Positions 37,977-48,915 of a DNA stretch of 64,000 nucleotides are shown here, piece by piece. A program made the position numbers and the translations under genes. The stretch is taken from the NCBI GenBank assembly GCA_950097015.1, contig CATNEN010000003.1, forward strand, positions 2,355,001 through 2,419,000, given 5' to 3'. Every line of letters begins with the position of its first letter. Within the stretch, counting starts at the first letter, position 1. A model generated the notes under the pieces. That model saw only the letters and a program-made list of their open reading frames with translations, ran no database searches and was not told the DNA's origin. The stretch is from Macrostomum hystrix (lineage: Eukaryota > Platyhelminthes > Macrostomidae).

Positions 37977-38710
37977 GTGAGATACCTGTTTGTCTGTAAG
38001 ATACCTGTTTGTCTGTGAGATACCTGTGTCTGTGAGATACCTGTGTCTGTGAGATACCTGCTTGTCTGTGAGATACCTGTGTCTGTGAGATACCTGTTTG
38101 TCTGTGAGATATCTGTTTGTCTGTGAGATACCTGTTTGTCTGTGAGATACCTGTGTCTGTGAAATATCAGTTTGTCTGGGAGATATCTGTTTGTGAGATA
38201 CCTGTGTCTGTGAGATATCTGTTTGTCTGTAAGATACCTGTGTCTGTGAGATACCTGTTTGTCTGTGAGATACCTGTGTCTGTGAGATACCTGTTTGTCT
38301 GTAAGATACCTGTGTCTGTGAGATACCTGTTTGTCTGTAAGATACCTGTGTCTGTGAGATACCTGTTTGTCTGTGAGATACCTGTGTCTGTGAGATACCT
38401 GTTTGTCTGTAAGATACCTGTGTCTGTGAGATATCTGTTTGTCTGTAAGATACCTGTGTCTGTGAGATACCTGTTTGTCTGTGAGATACCTGTGTCTGTG
38501 AGATACCTGTGTCTGTGAGATACCTGTGTCTGTGAGATACCTGTGTCTGTGAGATACCTGTTTGTCTGTAAGATACATGTGTCTGTGAGATACCTGTGTC
38601 TGTAAGATACCTGTGTCTGTGAGATACCTGTTTGTCTGTGAGATACCTGTTTGTCTGTGAGATACCTGTGTCTGTGAGATATCTGTTTGTCTGTGAGAAC
38701 CTGTGTCTGC
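37977..38710. repeat. 17/19-bp minisatellite, locus 2 of a two-locus family
   Basis: About 41 units of the same GAGATACCTGTGTCTGT / GTTTGTCTGT monomers and orientation as the array at 33651, with more of the 19-bp form and a TAAGATACC variant. The minus frame reads periodic YLTDTGISQT. Confidence 0.97.
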
Positions 38711-39109
38711 AAAGGCAATATTTTGATTATTTGGTTCTTTTAAAGTGAATTTCTGTCGCCTCTCCAGTAAAAGTTTAGGTAATTTTAGTTATATGCGTGT
38801 GTTTTTATATAGGCTGAAATATGTGATAACTAAAGGCTAAGAATGCAGTGATTGCTTTGTCCATCAGTAATAGAGTTTTCCTCATCGCTAAAACCCAGAA
38901 CGAGGTCGCCTTCTGCTGCCCAAAGTAAAAAATCCTACTTAATATTCTTCCTATCCTAGAGATCTTCGGTTGAAATCACATAATCACGGAATTTCCAACT
39001 TAATTATTTTTGTTTATTTTGCATTGTGACATTTTTTTATTTGAAAACATAAATAAAAATATTTACGAATGTAGAGTATTGCCCGATCGAAAGAAAAACA
39101 CTAGCTAGG
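38711..39109. other. Spacer, nothing recognised
   Basis: Unique AT-rich sequence with no recognisable gene. Confidence 0.45.
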
Positions 39110-40077
39110 ACAGATCGATATTTTGAAGCTAGAACTATAAGCTACCAATCGATATTTGAAATCAGCAATGAATACGATCGATATTTACAATATAGAAATA
39201 AAACCGATCGATATTTAAATCTAAGAGTCACAACCGATCGATATTTAAAACTACGAATCACAACGAATCGATATTTAAATCTAAGAGTCACAACCGATCG
39301 ATATTTAAATCTAAAAGTCACAACCGATCGATATTTAAAACTACGAATCACTACGGATCGATATTTAAAACTACGAATCACAACCGATCGATATTTAAAA
39401 CGAAGAATCGCAACTGATCGATATTTAAGGCTAAGAATCATAACCGATCGATATTTAACACTAATAGTCACAACCGATCGATATTTAAAACGAAGAATCG
39501 CAACCGATCGATATTTAAGGCTAAGAATCATAACCGATCGATATTTAACACTAATAATCACAACCGATCGATATTTAAAACGAAGAGTCACAACCGATCG
39601 ATACTTAAAACTAAGAATCACAACCGATCGATTTTTACGAGCTAAAACGAAGAGTCACAGAAGATCGATATTTAACTCTAATAATCACAACCGATCGATA
39701 TTTAAAACGAAGAATCGCAACCGATCGATATTTAAGGCTAAGAATCATAACCGATCGATATTTAAATCTAAAAGTCACAACCGATCGATATTTAAAACTA
39801 CGAATCACAACCGATCGATATTTAACACGTAGAGTCACAACTGATCAATATTTAAAACGAAGAATCGCAACCGATCGATATTTAAAGCTAAGAATCATAA
39901 CCGATCGATATTAAACACTAATAATCACAACCGATCGATATTTAAAAAGAAGAGTCACAACCGATCGATATTTAAAACTACGAATCACAACCGATCGATA
40001 TTTAAAACGAAGAGTCACAACCGATCGATACTTTAAACTAAGAATCACAACCGATCGATATTTAAAACTAAGAGTCT
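39110..40077. repeat. 30-bp minisatellite with conserved CGATCGATAT core
   Basis: About 31 units of 30 bases. CCGATCGATATTTAA is nearly invariant while the remaining 15 bases vary (ACTAAGAATCACA, ACGAAGAGTCACA, GGCTAAGAATCATA and others). Blocks containing the GGCTAAGAATCATAA variant recur every 120 bases at 39428 and 39518 and again at 39732. Confidence 0.97.
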
Positions 40078-40680
40078 GTCTCAAATGTTGGTATTCGTAG
40101 AAGTTTGTGCTGCTGTCTATCTGACGTGTGTCACGTGTGTCCCCAGGAATACCGGTCACTGTTCAGTGCTGTTTTATCGGGTCATTTATGGCCGCTAGCA
40201 GTTTTATTCGGTCTTGCCTGACCGGCGAGATACGAGAGACAACTGCTTCTTTTTTTAAATCAAGCAAAAACACATGCAGAGGCCACAGTGAAATAATCGA
40301 ATTCTGGGCCCGCTAATTTCGCGATATCAAGTCATCCAAGCGTTCGGTTTGTTAAGCTCCCATTGCTCCAGGGACGCCCTGTGTCCCTAGGCGCGGGGCC
40401 TCACGAATCGTGTTTTTTGTCAATTTGACTGCTGTTTTTTTGTTCCGCATAATTCTCAAAGAGATAGCCATGTGTTGGTGTGAGTGTGTTTTCAGGCTGT
40501 TTTTTTTCGGGGACGTTTTTGAGTTCCACTTTAACCCCCTTGTAGTTAAATTAGCAGCAGCAGAGCCGTATCCATGTGACACTAAACTAACAACCTGCGA
40601 AGCTGGGACTGGGACCGCTTGGTTGGAAAATCTAATTAACCATCTGTTGGCTTCTGTTTTAGCTCTGCAGACACCGACGG
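40078..40680. other. Spacer, nothing recognised
   Basis: Unique sequence. Open frames on both strands at 40128-40787 run into the following purine array and show no domain. Confidence 0.4.
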
Positions 40681-41160
40681 GAAACAGGGAGAGACAGGGA
40701 GAGACAGGAAGAGAGACAGAGGGAGAGACAGAGGGAGAGAGACAGAGGGAGAGACAGAGGGAGGGAGACAGAGGGAGAGAGACATAGGGACAGAGGCAGG
40801 AAAAGAGACAGACGGAGAGAGACAGGGAGAGAGACAGAGGGAGAGAGACAGAGGGAGAGACGGAGGGAGAGAGACAGAGGGAGAGAGACAGAGGGAGAGA
40901 GACAGGGAGAGAGACAAGGAGAGAGACAGAGGGAAAGAGACAGGGAGAGAGACAGGGAGAGAGACAGGGAGAGAGAGACAGAGGGAGAGAGACAGGGAGA
41001 GAGACAGAGGGAGAGAGACAGGGAGAGAGACAGAGGGAGAGAGACAGGGAGAGAGACAAGGAGAGAGACAGAGGGAGAGAGACAGGGAGAGACAGGGGGA
41101 AAGAGACAGGGAGAGAGACAGGGAGAGAGACAGGGAGAGAGAGACAGAGGGAGTGAGTCA
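40681..41160. repeat. Purine-rich GAGAGACAGGGA repeat
   Basis: Units of 10-16 bases (GAGAGACAGAGGGA and GAGAGACAGGGA), almost free of pyrimidines except one C per unit on the plus strand. A block of about 120 bases is duplicated around 40900-41020 and 41040-41155. Confidence 0.95.
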
Positions 41161-41739
41161 CATTGGGGATTATATTATTTCTGTAGGGATTTTTAGTTTA
41201 TTCAGACAGTGTAAAATGTGTATGCATTGCCTTTGACTCAAACTTAAGTCTAACTTAACTGAGAATGTAAAAATTCAAAGAGATATAGGTACAACGCAGG
41301 TACAACGCAGGTACAACATCTCTTAAGCTAGTTGCAGCCAGGTAGGTCATTGAATTACAATTTATACTTCTGGAAATTGTGGCAAAGGAAACTAAAAATA
41401 AAAGTACAGATTAGTCAACACACTAGAATATTACTGCTTGCAGCTCACAATACTTTGTACCCGCCAATCGATTAGATATAAACTTCGTTTTTTTATAATC
41501 TATTTACTCACCTGTTAATTTAATCGTTCTATTAATCTGTTAAGGTAATTATACGAGGTAGGTAGGTAGGTAGTGTAAACATAGTCATGACCCCCTGTAA
41601 TAATGCAATTAAATCAGTTTTGCTATGTGACATTTCTGCTCAGGAAAAAATGTAAACTTTTTTTTCAAGTATCCGAATATTTTAACTAATTGCTTAGTCT
41701 AAAATTAGACTAGGCAAAAATTTAGGATTGACTGATCAA
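41161..41739. other. Spacer, nothing recognised
   Basis: Unique AT-rich sequence with a short GGTA run at 41560-41575 and two tandem copies of GGTACAACGCA at 41290-41310. Confidence 0.45.
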
Positions 41740-42855
41740 TCTCTAGATTCACAACAGATAGTTTTTTAAGAACTAGCCAGTCTATAGATCAATATCTAGC
41801 CAGTCTATAGATCAATAGCTAGGCAGTCTATAGATCAATAGCTAGGCAGTCTATAGATCAATATCTAGTCAGTCTATAGATCAATAGCTAGTCAGTCTAT
41901 AGATCAATAACTAGTCAGTCTATAGATTAATAACTAGTAAGTCTCTAGATCAATATCTAGGCAGTCTATAGATCAATAGCTAGTCAGTCTATAGATCAAT
42001 AACTATTAAGTATCTAGATCAATAGATACTTAACTAGTCAGCCAATAGATCAATAACTAGTCAGTCTATAGACTAATAACTAGTAAGTCTCTAGATCAAT
42101 ATCTAGGCAGTCTATAGATCAATAACTAGTAAGTCTCTATATCAATATCTAGTCAGTCTATAGATCAATAGCTAGTCAGTCTATAGATCAATATCTAGTC
42201 AGTCTATAGATCAATATCTAGTCAGTCTATAGATCAATAGGTAGTCAGTCTATAGATCAATAACTAGTCAGTCTGTAGGTCAATATCTAGTCAGTCTATA
42301 GATCAGTATCTAGTCAGTCTATAGATCAATATCTAGTCAGTCTATAGATCAATAGGTAGTCAGTCTATAGATCAATAACTAGTCAGTCTGTAGGTCAATA
42401 TCTAGTCAGTCTATAGATCAGTATCTAGTAAGTCTCTAGATCAATATCTAGGCAGTCTATAGATCAATAGCTAGTCAGTCTATAGATCAATAACTATTAA
42501 GTATCTAGATCAATAGATACTTAACTAGTCAGCCAATAGATCAATAACTAGTCAGTCTATAGACTAATAACTAGTAAGTCTCTAGATCAATATCTAGGCA
42601 GTCTATAGATCAATAACTAGTAAGTCTCTATATCAATATCTAGTCAGTCTATAGATCAATAGCTAGTCAGTCTATAGATCAATATCTAGTCAGTCTATAG
42701 ATCAATATCTAGTCAGTCTATAGATCAATAGGTAGTCAGTCTATAGATCAATAACTAGTCAGTCTGTAGGTCAATATCTAGTCAGTCTATAGATCAGTAT
42801 CTAGTCAGTCTATAGATCAATATCTAGTCAGTCTATTGATCAATAACTAGTCAGA
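41740..42855. repeat. 23-bp minisatellite with a 491-bp duplication
   Basis: About 48 units of 22-23 bases around AGTCAGTCTATAGATCAATA. An unusual block beginning AAGTATCTAGATCAATAGAT starts at 42008 and again at 42499, followed by the same unit order, so about 490 bases of array are tandemly duplicated. Confidence 0.97.
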
Positions 42856-42917
42856 TTCTAAAGTCTTAGTCTTACTCCTACATGTAGCTCGTTGTACAAT
42901 ATCATATTCTTATGTTA

Positions 42918-43108
42918 ATATGGCTGCGTGCAGTCGTTCAGTCCATGGACTGGGTGGAAGCCGCACCCACCCTCAATTAACCCAGCTGATGCTGGTAACC
43001 AGTTAACAGCAGAGTTAAGTGTCTTGCTGAAGGACACAAACTTTTCCAGTGGAGTCGGGAATCGAACCCCGGACCTTCAACTCGTATTGACTAGGCTACA
43101 ACCCCCTA
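42918..43108 (-). mobile_element. SINE A, 3'-truncated copy
   Basis: On the minus strand: tRNA-like head with GGTTCGATTCCCGACTCCAC, then the internal segments down to CAGTCCATGGACTGAACGAC, where it stops without a tail. The middle of the head has lost bases between the A and B boxes. Confidence 0.88.
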
Positions 43109-43118
43109 CTTAAAAATA

Positions 43119-43232
43119 TAATTAATAATAATAATAATTGAATACACTTCCCAATTAATTAAGTTAAGTGTCTTGCTAAACAATCATAGATTGTTCCAGT
43201 GCGGTCGGGAATCGAACCACGGACCATCGAAA
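43119..43232 (-). mobile_element. SINE A, internally deleted copy
   Basis: An (ATT)n tail (TAATAATAATAATAATT at the left end) is followed by the AAGTTAAGTGTCTTGCTAAA segment and a partial tRNA-like head (GGTCCGTGGTTCGATTCCCG on the minus strand). About 130 bases of the middle are missing. It is immediately 5' of the previous copy in the same orientation. Confidence 0.75.
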
Positions 43233-43284
43233 CTGTACACATATCCTAAAGCAAGACACATAATTCCGTTAAGGCGGTTAAGGC

Positions 43285-43325
43285 AGCCTCCATAGTTCAT
43301 GGACTGAACAGCTGTACACAGACCT
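43285..43325 (+). mobile_element. SINE A, short fragment
   Basis: Only the conserved block CATGGACTGAACAGCTGTAC and its flank remain, in the opposite orientation to the two copies just before it. Confidence 0.6.
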
Positions 43326-43835
43326 AGCAAGTACCATGGAAAAGCAGCTTATTCGGCACAGCTAAACGTTGCTAATTATATTTATTTGTTTCAAGAATTA
43401 AAAAATCTATATAGTAATATTAAGCTACTTATAGTAGTCCCAGCAAAAAAGAAGAATATTAAATTATACAAAAAACAAAGGCAACAAAGCGTTCACAAGC
43501 ATCATATTTTAACCAATAAACCGAAAGTATTTTAGCAACCAATTATAGCAAATTGATGCACTGATTGTATTCAGACATAATTCACATGCAAACATACAAG
43601 ATAAAAATGCTTTGCAAGCATATTTTAATGCATTGTATAATATAATCACATTGAATATTTGAGGATTATTGGAATAGAGTTGATACTTTTAGAATTAAAG
43701 TAGAGAATTATAGGATTAGGGATCAGGATCGGTTTGGTATAAAAGAATTTTGGGATTAGGGATGACAGGAATTTTGGGGCCATGGGATTGCGTTACTGGA
43801 TTATAGGATTATGGATGAAGATTATAATATTAGGT
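43326..43835. other. AT-rich region 3' of POP1
   Basis: No gene seen. Possible polyadenylation signals for minus-strand POP1 are ATTAAA at 43629-43624 and AATAAA at 43386-43381. Neither is certain. Confidence 0.35.
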
Positions 43836-44062
43836 TTGATGATTATGGGAATAGGTATGAGGATTATGGGAATAGGTATGAGGATTATGGGAATAGGTAT
43901 GAGGATAATGGGAATAGTTCTGAGGATTATGGGAATAGGTATGAGGATTATGGGAATAGGTATGAGGATTATGGGAATAGGTCTGAGGATTATGGGAATA
44001 GTTCTGAGGATTATGGGAATAGTTCTGAGGATTATGGGAATAGTTCTGAGGATTATGGGAAT
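43836..44062. repeat. 21-bp minisatellite just 3' of POP1
   Basis: About eleven units of GGATTATGGGAATAGGTATG plus one base. It begins 71 bases beyond the POP1 stop codon and so is likely transcribed as part of the POP1 3' UTR. Confidence 0.95.
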
Positions 44063-44132
44063 TAATATTAGTATTAGGGATTTAGTGAGTCAGGATGAGT
44101 CCGTTAATCGGCTGATCCCCACAATGAGTACC

Positions 44133-45100
44133 TCAATGCCAGCTGGTAATCTCCAGTCTGCACAATCGCACCGCAGTTGACCTGGGATTCCGGAAAGCGA
44201 ACCTGCCAGTCAGCTGACTGCCCCAGTTGGCAGCTTCAATCAGGCTAGTTAGTGAGGCCACGGCTTCGCCAGTTGGCCGGCCGAGCCTCATCGACTGTCG
44301 ACCGTCGAGCACGTCGCCGATTTGCCACCAGCTCTTGTCGACGGCGTCAGCTTTGGCAGCCAGAAGTTGTCCACCGGTTTGAGGCCTACCGCGGTCGATC
44401 GGATGAATGAGGACTCGAACTCCGGACGTAGCCAAGCTTGGCCTCAGCTGCAGCGCGTGACTCGGCAGGAAGCTGCGAATCGGCAAGCGACCGCGAACTA
44501 GACGATCCAGGATGTTCAACAGTCGACAATCTCGCAGGAGATGATCCACATTGTCGGGCAATCGGCGATGCTCAAGTCCGACACTGTCGGGAAATCCAGC
44601 AGGAAACGACCAGGCCGCCGAAGAAGCCGCAGCGAGACAGTCGGCTTCGGATAGGCCGGCCTCGCGAAGACCGCCAACCTGGACTGGACATCGACGCACC
44701 AGTGACAGCCACAGACGTCGGGCTGGCAAAGCGTCCAGTCCTTGACGCGACAGGACAATGTCCCAGTTGGACAGGCCGGCATTCATGCGACGAAGTAGGA
44801 CGATGCGAACGGATGATGCCGACGATGTCGAAGATTTTTCAACCGGTCTAGGAGCATCGATAGGAACGGAGAATCGGCCGACTTCAGCGAGAGGCGAGCC
44901 GGTAGCCGGCGTTGTCAAGGACTTGGACGACGGCAGAGTGGGAATGTCGCGGCGCGCCAGTCGATAATCTTGATTGAAGTGAAGCGCAGAGACTGTAAGT
45001 TCGACGCTGTGAACAATGACATCGCTGCGGTCGCCAGGCTGAAGAAGATTGTCGCGATTTCGCCAACGACTCCATTGAGCTTCATCGTCGGCGGTGAGGC
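44133..45100 (-). CDS. POP1 exon 3 (last)
   Basis: Acceptor gcgcag at 45101; G from exon 2 joins GC to make glycine, followed by LTADDEAQWSRW. Encodes the C-terminal domain including LLQPGDRSDVIV, WDIVL, VGGLREAGL and FPAGFPDS, ending ITSWH and TGA (44135-44133). GC-rich compared with the surroundings. Confidence 0.92.
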
Positions 45101-47765
45101 CTGCGCGAAAGGTTAAAGAGGGTTATTTTTAGGGGATTTGGGAGAAGGGATACGAGTATATGGTGAGGATGTTTGGGATAACTATCTAAAGATGTACAGG
45201 TAGGATAATGCAGGCAGAGTGAGATTATTGATTGGGGAAGGCTTAAGATTATCAATTTTAAGAAATGAGCGGGATTATTTTTTTTTTGAAGGTTTTGCTT
45301 TATTGACTTTGAGGAAGGTTTGGGATTATCGATTTCGGTATTGGAAGGTATTGGATTATCGATTTTTAAAAAGGCATGGGATTATCGATTTTAAAAAAGG
45401 CATGGGATTATCGGTTTTGAAGAACGCATGAGATTATCGATTTTAAAAAAGGCATGGGATTATCGATTTTGAAGAACGCATGGGATTATCGATTTTGAAG
45501 AACGCATGGGATTATCGATTTTGAAGAACGCATGGGATTATCGATTTTGAAGAACGCATGGGATTATCGATTTTGAAGAACGCATGGGATTATCGATTTT
45601 GAAGAACGCATGGGATTATCGATTTTTGAAGAAGGCAAGGGATTATCGATTTTTGAAAAAGGCATGAAATTATCGATTTTTAAAAAGGCATGGGATTATC
45701 GATTTTGAAGAGGGTATGAGATTATCGATTTTTGAAGAAGGCATGAGATTATCGATTTTTGAAGAGGGCATGGGATTATCGATTTTTGAAGAAGGCATGG
45801 GATTATCGATTTTTGAAGAGGGCATGGGATTATCGATTTTTGAAGAAGGCATGAGATTATCGATTTTAAAGACGGCATGGAATTATCGATTTTAAAGACG
45901 GCATGGGATTATCGATTTTAAAGACGGCATGGGATTATCGATTTTAAAGAAGGCATGGGATTATCGATTTTAAAGACGGCATGGGATTATCGATTTTAAA
46001 GAAGGTATGGGATTATCGATTTTGAAGAAGGCATGGGATTATCGATTTTTGAAGAAGGCATGGGATTATCGATTTTGAAGAAGGCATGGGATTATCGATT
46101 TTTGAAGAAGGCATGGGATTATCGATTTTTGAAGAAGGCATGGGATTATCGATTTTTGAAGAAGGCCTGGGATTATCGATTAAGGAATGTACGGGATTAT
46201 CGATCTGGCAAGCTACACCTTACCATCAGGCTTAACCAGAAACTTGTCCAACAAGCCAGCAGCAGCTGGACCAACTAATCGATAGCAGCTGAACTGATCG
46301 CGCTGCCATTTGACGGTCCCTTTGGAGCAGTTGTCAGCTGTCTGAGCTGAGGCATTAAGCTCCACAGCCAGAGCCTCTTGAATCATTGGATGACACCACA
46401 GCCAGATGGTCAACTCGGTCGGATCTGAGGCTGAGCTAGTCAAGCAGTCGAGTCTAACGGGTCCCAGGCACTTTAACGGATGACAATCCACTACATGAGT
46501 TACCAATTGAATGGAAAATTGTCGCTTCGTGTTTAGATAATACCTAAGGCGATTATTATCGTCCGGGCTTAATAATCGACTAAATCTATTCGCCAAACTA
46601 CTAGCAGGGCCGGAGATCAGGCAGGGACAATAGTAGGAGGCGTCGTAGAGTAAGGCGCCACGCAATGCGGCTCTGAGGCAAGGCCGGAGGGTCTTGTCCG
46701 TGGGGCGGTCAGCCAGACGGTAGCCCCATCTAAATCAGGTTGAAATGGAATGGGGATAACGTGTGACGACAATGACGAACAGTTTCTGGAGGTAGTTGGT
46801 AATATGAAAGTATTTTTCGGGATTTCAGCCAGATCAAAGAGTATAAAGTTGATGGCGGCAAGATCAAATAATCTGAAGTCGACGGCGGCAAGATGAGAAG
46901 ATTCAATGGCGGCAAGATCAAAGAATCTATAGTTGACGGCGGAAAGATCAAAGAATTTAAAGTCGATGGCTGACAGTTTAAAGAATCTAACGTCATTGGC
47001 GGAAAGAGCAAATTATCTGAAGACGTTGGCGGAAAGATCAAAGAATCTAAAGTCGATAGCAGCAAGATCAAAGAATCTAAAGTTGGTGGCGGCAAGATCA
47101 AAGAATCTAAAGTTGGTGGCGGCAAGATCAAAGAATCTAAAGTTGGTGGCGGCAAGATCAAAGAATCTAACGTCGTTGGCGGCAAGATCAAAGAATCTGA
47201 AATGAATAGCGGCAAGATACAAGATAAGAGAATCTAAAGAAGAATGCAGCAACATCTGAGAATTCGAAGCGGATGCCGGGAACATCAAAGAGATTGGATG
47301 AGGATTTTAGCTTAAACCCGTGCTAAAACGAACTCCAACGCACTTATTGACCATGTGAAACCGTTTCGCGTGCCACAGGTGAGTCGCAAGCCAATCGCTT
47401 CGCTCCTTAGCTAGCCTAGTCCGATTCCTTCTACGAAACAACCGTTTAAGTCGTTTCTTTTGCTGCTGCTGCTGCTGTTGCTGCTTTTTCAACTGCAAGC
47501 CAGCTTTGGCAGCTTCGCCGAAGCCAACTCGACGAAGTCGGAGCGGCAGTCGGCGGGGATTATGGCTGGCCGCCCTTCGGCGCATTCGCCTAGGCAGTCG
47601 TTGAAGCGCGTGAACGAAACCGCTGGAGACAAAGCCGAGCTGAGACTGCAGGTGCTGCAGCTCGGTAGCCCTGGCTGCGACAAAGTCCAAGACTGCGATG
47701 CCCTCCTGCGGCTCGCAGGTGAGATCATCGTACATTTGGCGGCGAACGCCACGATTCTGGAAGTC
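44133..47765 (-). CDS. POP1, RNase P/MRP protein subunit (gene span)
   Basis: Large protein subunit of nuclear ribonuclease P and RNase MRP, which bind the catalytic RNA and process pre-tRNA and pre-rRNA. Three exons (47765-47344, 46729-46224, 45100-44133) join in frame. From ATG 47735 they give 1866 bases, 621 residues plus TGA. Diagnostic matches to animal POP1: LPRRMRRRAASHNPRRLP; ATHLWHAKRFHMV followed across the intron by WGYRLADRPTDKT; SYYCPCL; LGPVRLDCL; IWLWCHP; and a C-terminal POPLD-type block with WDIVL, VGGLREAGL and FPAGFPDS. It ends in a conserved-looking tail, FRNPRSTAVRLCRLEI. It is shorter than human POP1 (about 1024 residues), lacking long linkers. Odd points: an eight-glutamine run in the basic RNA-binding region, and minisatellites in both introns and both flanks. 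The start is inferred: an AG acceptor lies 30 bases upstream, so the ATG may sit in a trans-spliced or second exon. Downstream of ANKAR on the same strand. Confidence 0.93.
45310..46200. repeat. 26/27-bp minisatellite in POP1 intron 2
   Basis: About 33 units with conserved core GGGATTATCGATTTT and a variable GAAGAACGCAT / AAAGACGGCAT / GAAGAAGGCAT part. It ends about 23 bases from the exon 2 donor and fills most of the intron. Confidence 0.97.
46224..46729 (-). CDS. POP1 exon 2
   Basis: Acceptor gatttag at 46730; the codon split AA/A joins K to WGYRL exactly as in other POP1 proteins. Donor gtaagg at 46223, phase 1. Encodes WGYRLADRPTDKT, the SYYCPC region, LGPVRL, IWLWCHP and the FSCYRLVGP block. 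Confidence 0.92.
46828..47215. repeat. 30-bp minisatellite in POP1 intron 1
   Basis: About 13 units with GGCGGCAAGATCAAAGAATC. Three central units (47060-47150) are identical while the flanks are diverged. Confidence 0.95.
47344..47765 (-). CDS. POP1 exon 1 (first recognised)
   Basis: Acceptor tttcag at 47771-47766, donor gtgcgt at 47343. The likely start ATG is at 47735, in context GCCAAATGT. Encodes the conserved LPRRMRRRAASHN and HAKRFHMV blocks. A CAG/CAA tract (47461-47484) encodes eight glutamines. The frame is open upstream of the ATG to the acceptor, so a further 5' coding exon cannot be excluded. Confidence 0.88.
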
Positions 47766-47782
47766 CTGAAAATGATGGAACA

Positions 47783-48385
47783 GGTGAGAGTACAGATAGC
47801 ACTGTGAAGGAACGGGTGAGAGAGTAGAGATAACCCGGTGAAGGAACAGGTGAAAAAGTAGAGATAACCAGGTGAAGGAACAGGTGGGAGAGTAGATAGA
47901 TAACCCGGTGAAGGAACAGGTGGGAGAGTAGATAGATAACCCGGTGAAGGAACAGGTGGGAGAGTAAATAGATAACCCGGTGAAGGAACAGGTGGGAGAG
48001 TAGATAGATAACCCGGTGAAGGAACAAGTGGGAGAGTAGATAGATAACCCGGTGAAGGAACAGGTGAAAAAGTAGAGATAACCCGGTGAAGGAACAGGTG
48101 GGAGAGTAGAGATAACCAGGTGAAGGAACAGGTGAGAGAGTAGAGATAACCAGGTGAAGGAACAGGTGAAAAAGTAGAGATAACCCGGTGAATGAACAGG
48201 TGGGAGAGTAGAGATATCCCGGTGATGGAACAGGTGAGAGAGTAGAGATAAGCCAGTGAATGAACAGGTGAGAGATTAGGGAGATAACCGGGTGAAGGAA
48301 CAGGCGAGAGAGTAGAGAGATAACCCGGTGAAGGAACAGGCGAGAGATCAGGGAGATCCGGTAGAGGAACAGGTGAGAGTAAAGA
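47783..48385. repeat. 32-36-bp minisatellite between ANKAR and POP1
   Basis: About 18 units containing GGTGAAGGAACAGGTGGGAG followed by AGTAGA and AGATAACCC. The (GATA) part is present once or twice, giving the length variants. On the POP1-sense strand it is pyrimidine-rich and ends 18 bases before the POP1 exon 1 acceptor. Confidence 0.96.
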
Positions 48386-48601
48386 CTGTACGAATACTTA
48401 TACGAATACCTAAAGAAAAAAAACAGACCACGTTTTTCTTAAAAATTAAAAGTGCGCCAGCAAATAACTCGTATATTTCTTTAATTAAGGCTTGTTTTCT
48501 TGATTTTGTTTTTTTCAAGACTTTAAAAATTTTCATTTTCTTGACTTAACAAAGCAAATTTAAAAAGAGACAATTCTAGGTAAAGCCTCGTTCTTCCTTA
48601 A
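48386..48601. other. ANKAR-POP1 intergenic sequence
   Basis: AT-rich, no recognised element. A 62-codon minus-strand open frame (48348-48536) is lysine-rich and has no support as a POP1 first exon. Confidence 0.4.
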
Positions 48602-48607
48602 TTTATT
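48602..48607 (-). terminator. Candidate ANKAR polyadenylation signal
   Basis: AATAAA on the minus strand, about 310 bases after the ANKAR stop codon. It is the first canonical hexamer downstream of that stop. Confidence 0.5.
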
Positions 48608-48915
48608 AAATATGCGTGTAAGATAAGAAAACAATTGTACATTGTGTAACAGCTAAAATCTATACCTGTGTAAATATCACAGCAAAAAATGTAGTAAACT
48701 AAGGCCGAGTGTAAAAGTACTTAATAAAACAAAGAGAGAAACAAGTAGCTACCTACAAAAAAATAAAGACAGACAGACAAATTTTCATTTCTAATAAACA
48801 ATTTCATCTATTTTATCAACATAAAAAATTGGACGGATAAGAAATAAACAAATTGTTTGAAAAACAAAGTTCAAAAGCCAAAGAAATTTCCCACTGAAGT
48901 CTAAATCCGCTCCGA

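Noticed and set aside
44438-44851. 137-codon plus-strand open frame, GC-rich
   Set aside because: Antisense shadow of POP1 exon 3, whose minus-strand reading matches POP1 motifs.
48348-48536. POP1 first exon (62 codons, lysine-rich)
   Set aside because: No match to the POP1 N-terminus and AT-rich composition; no clear donor that joins to 47765 in frame.
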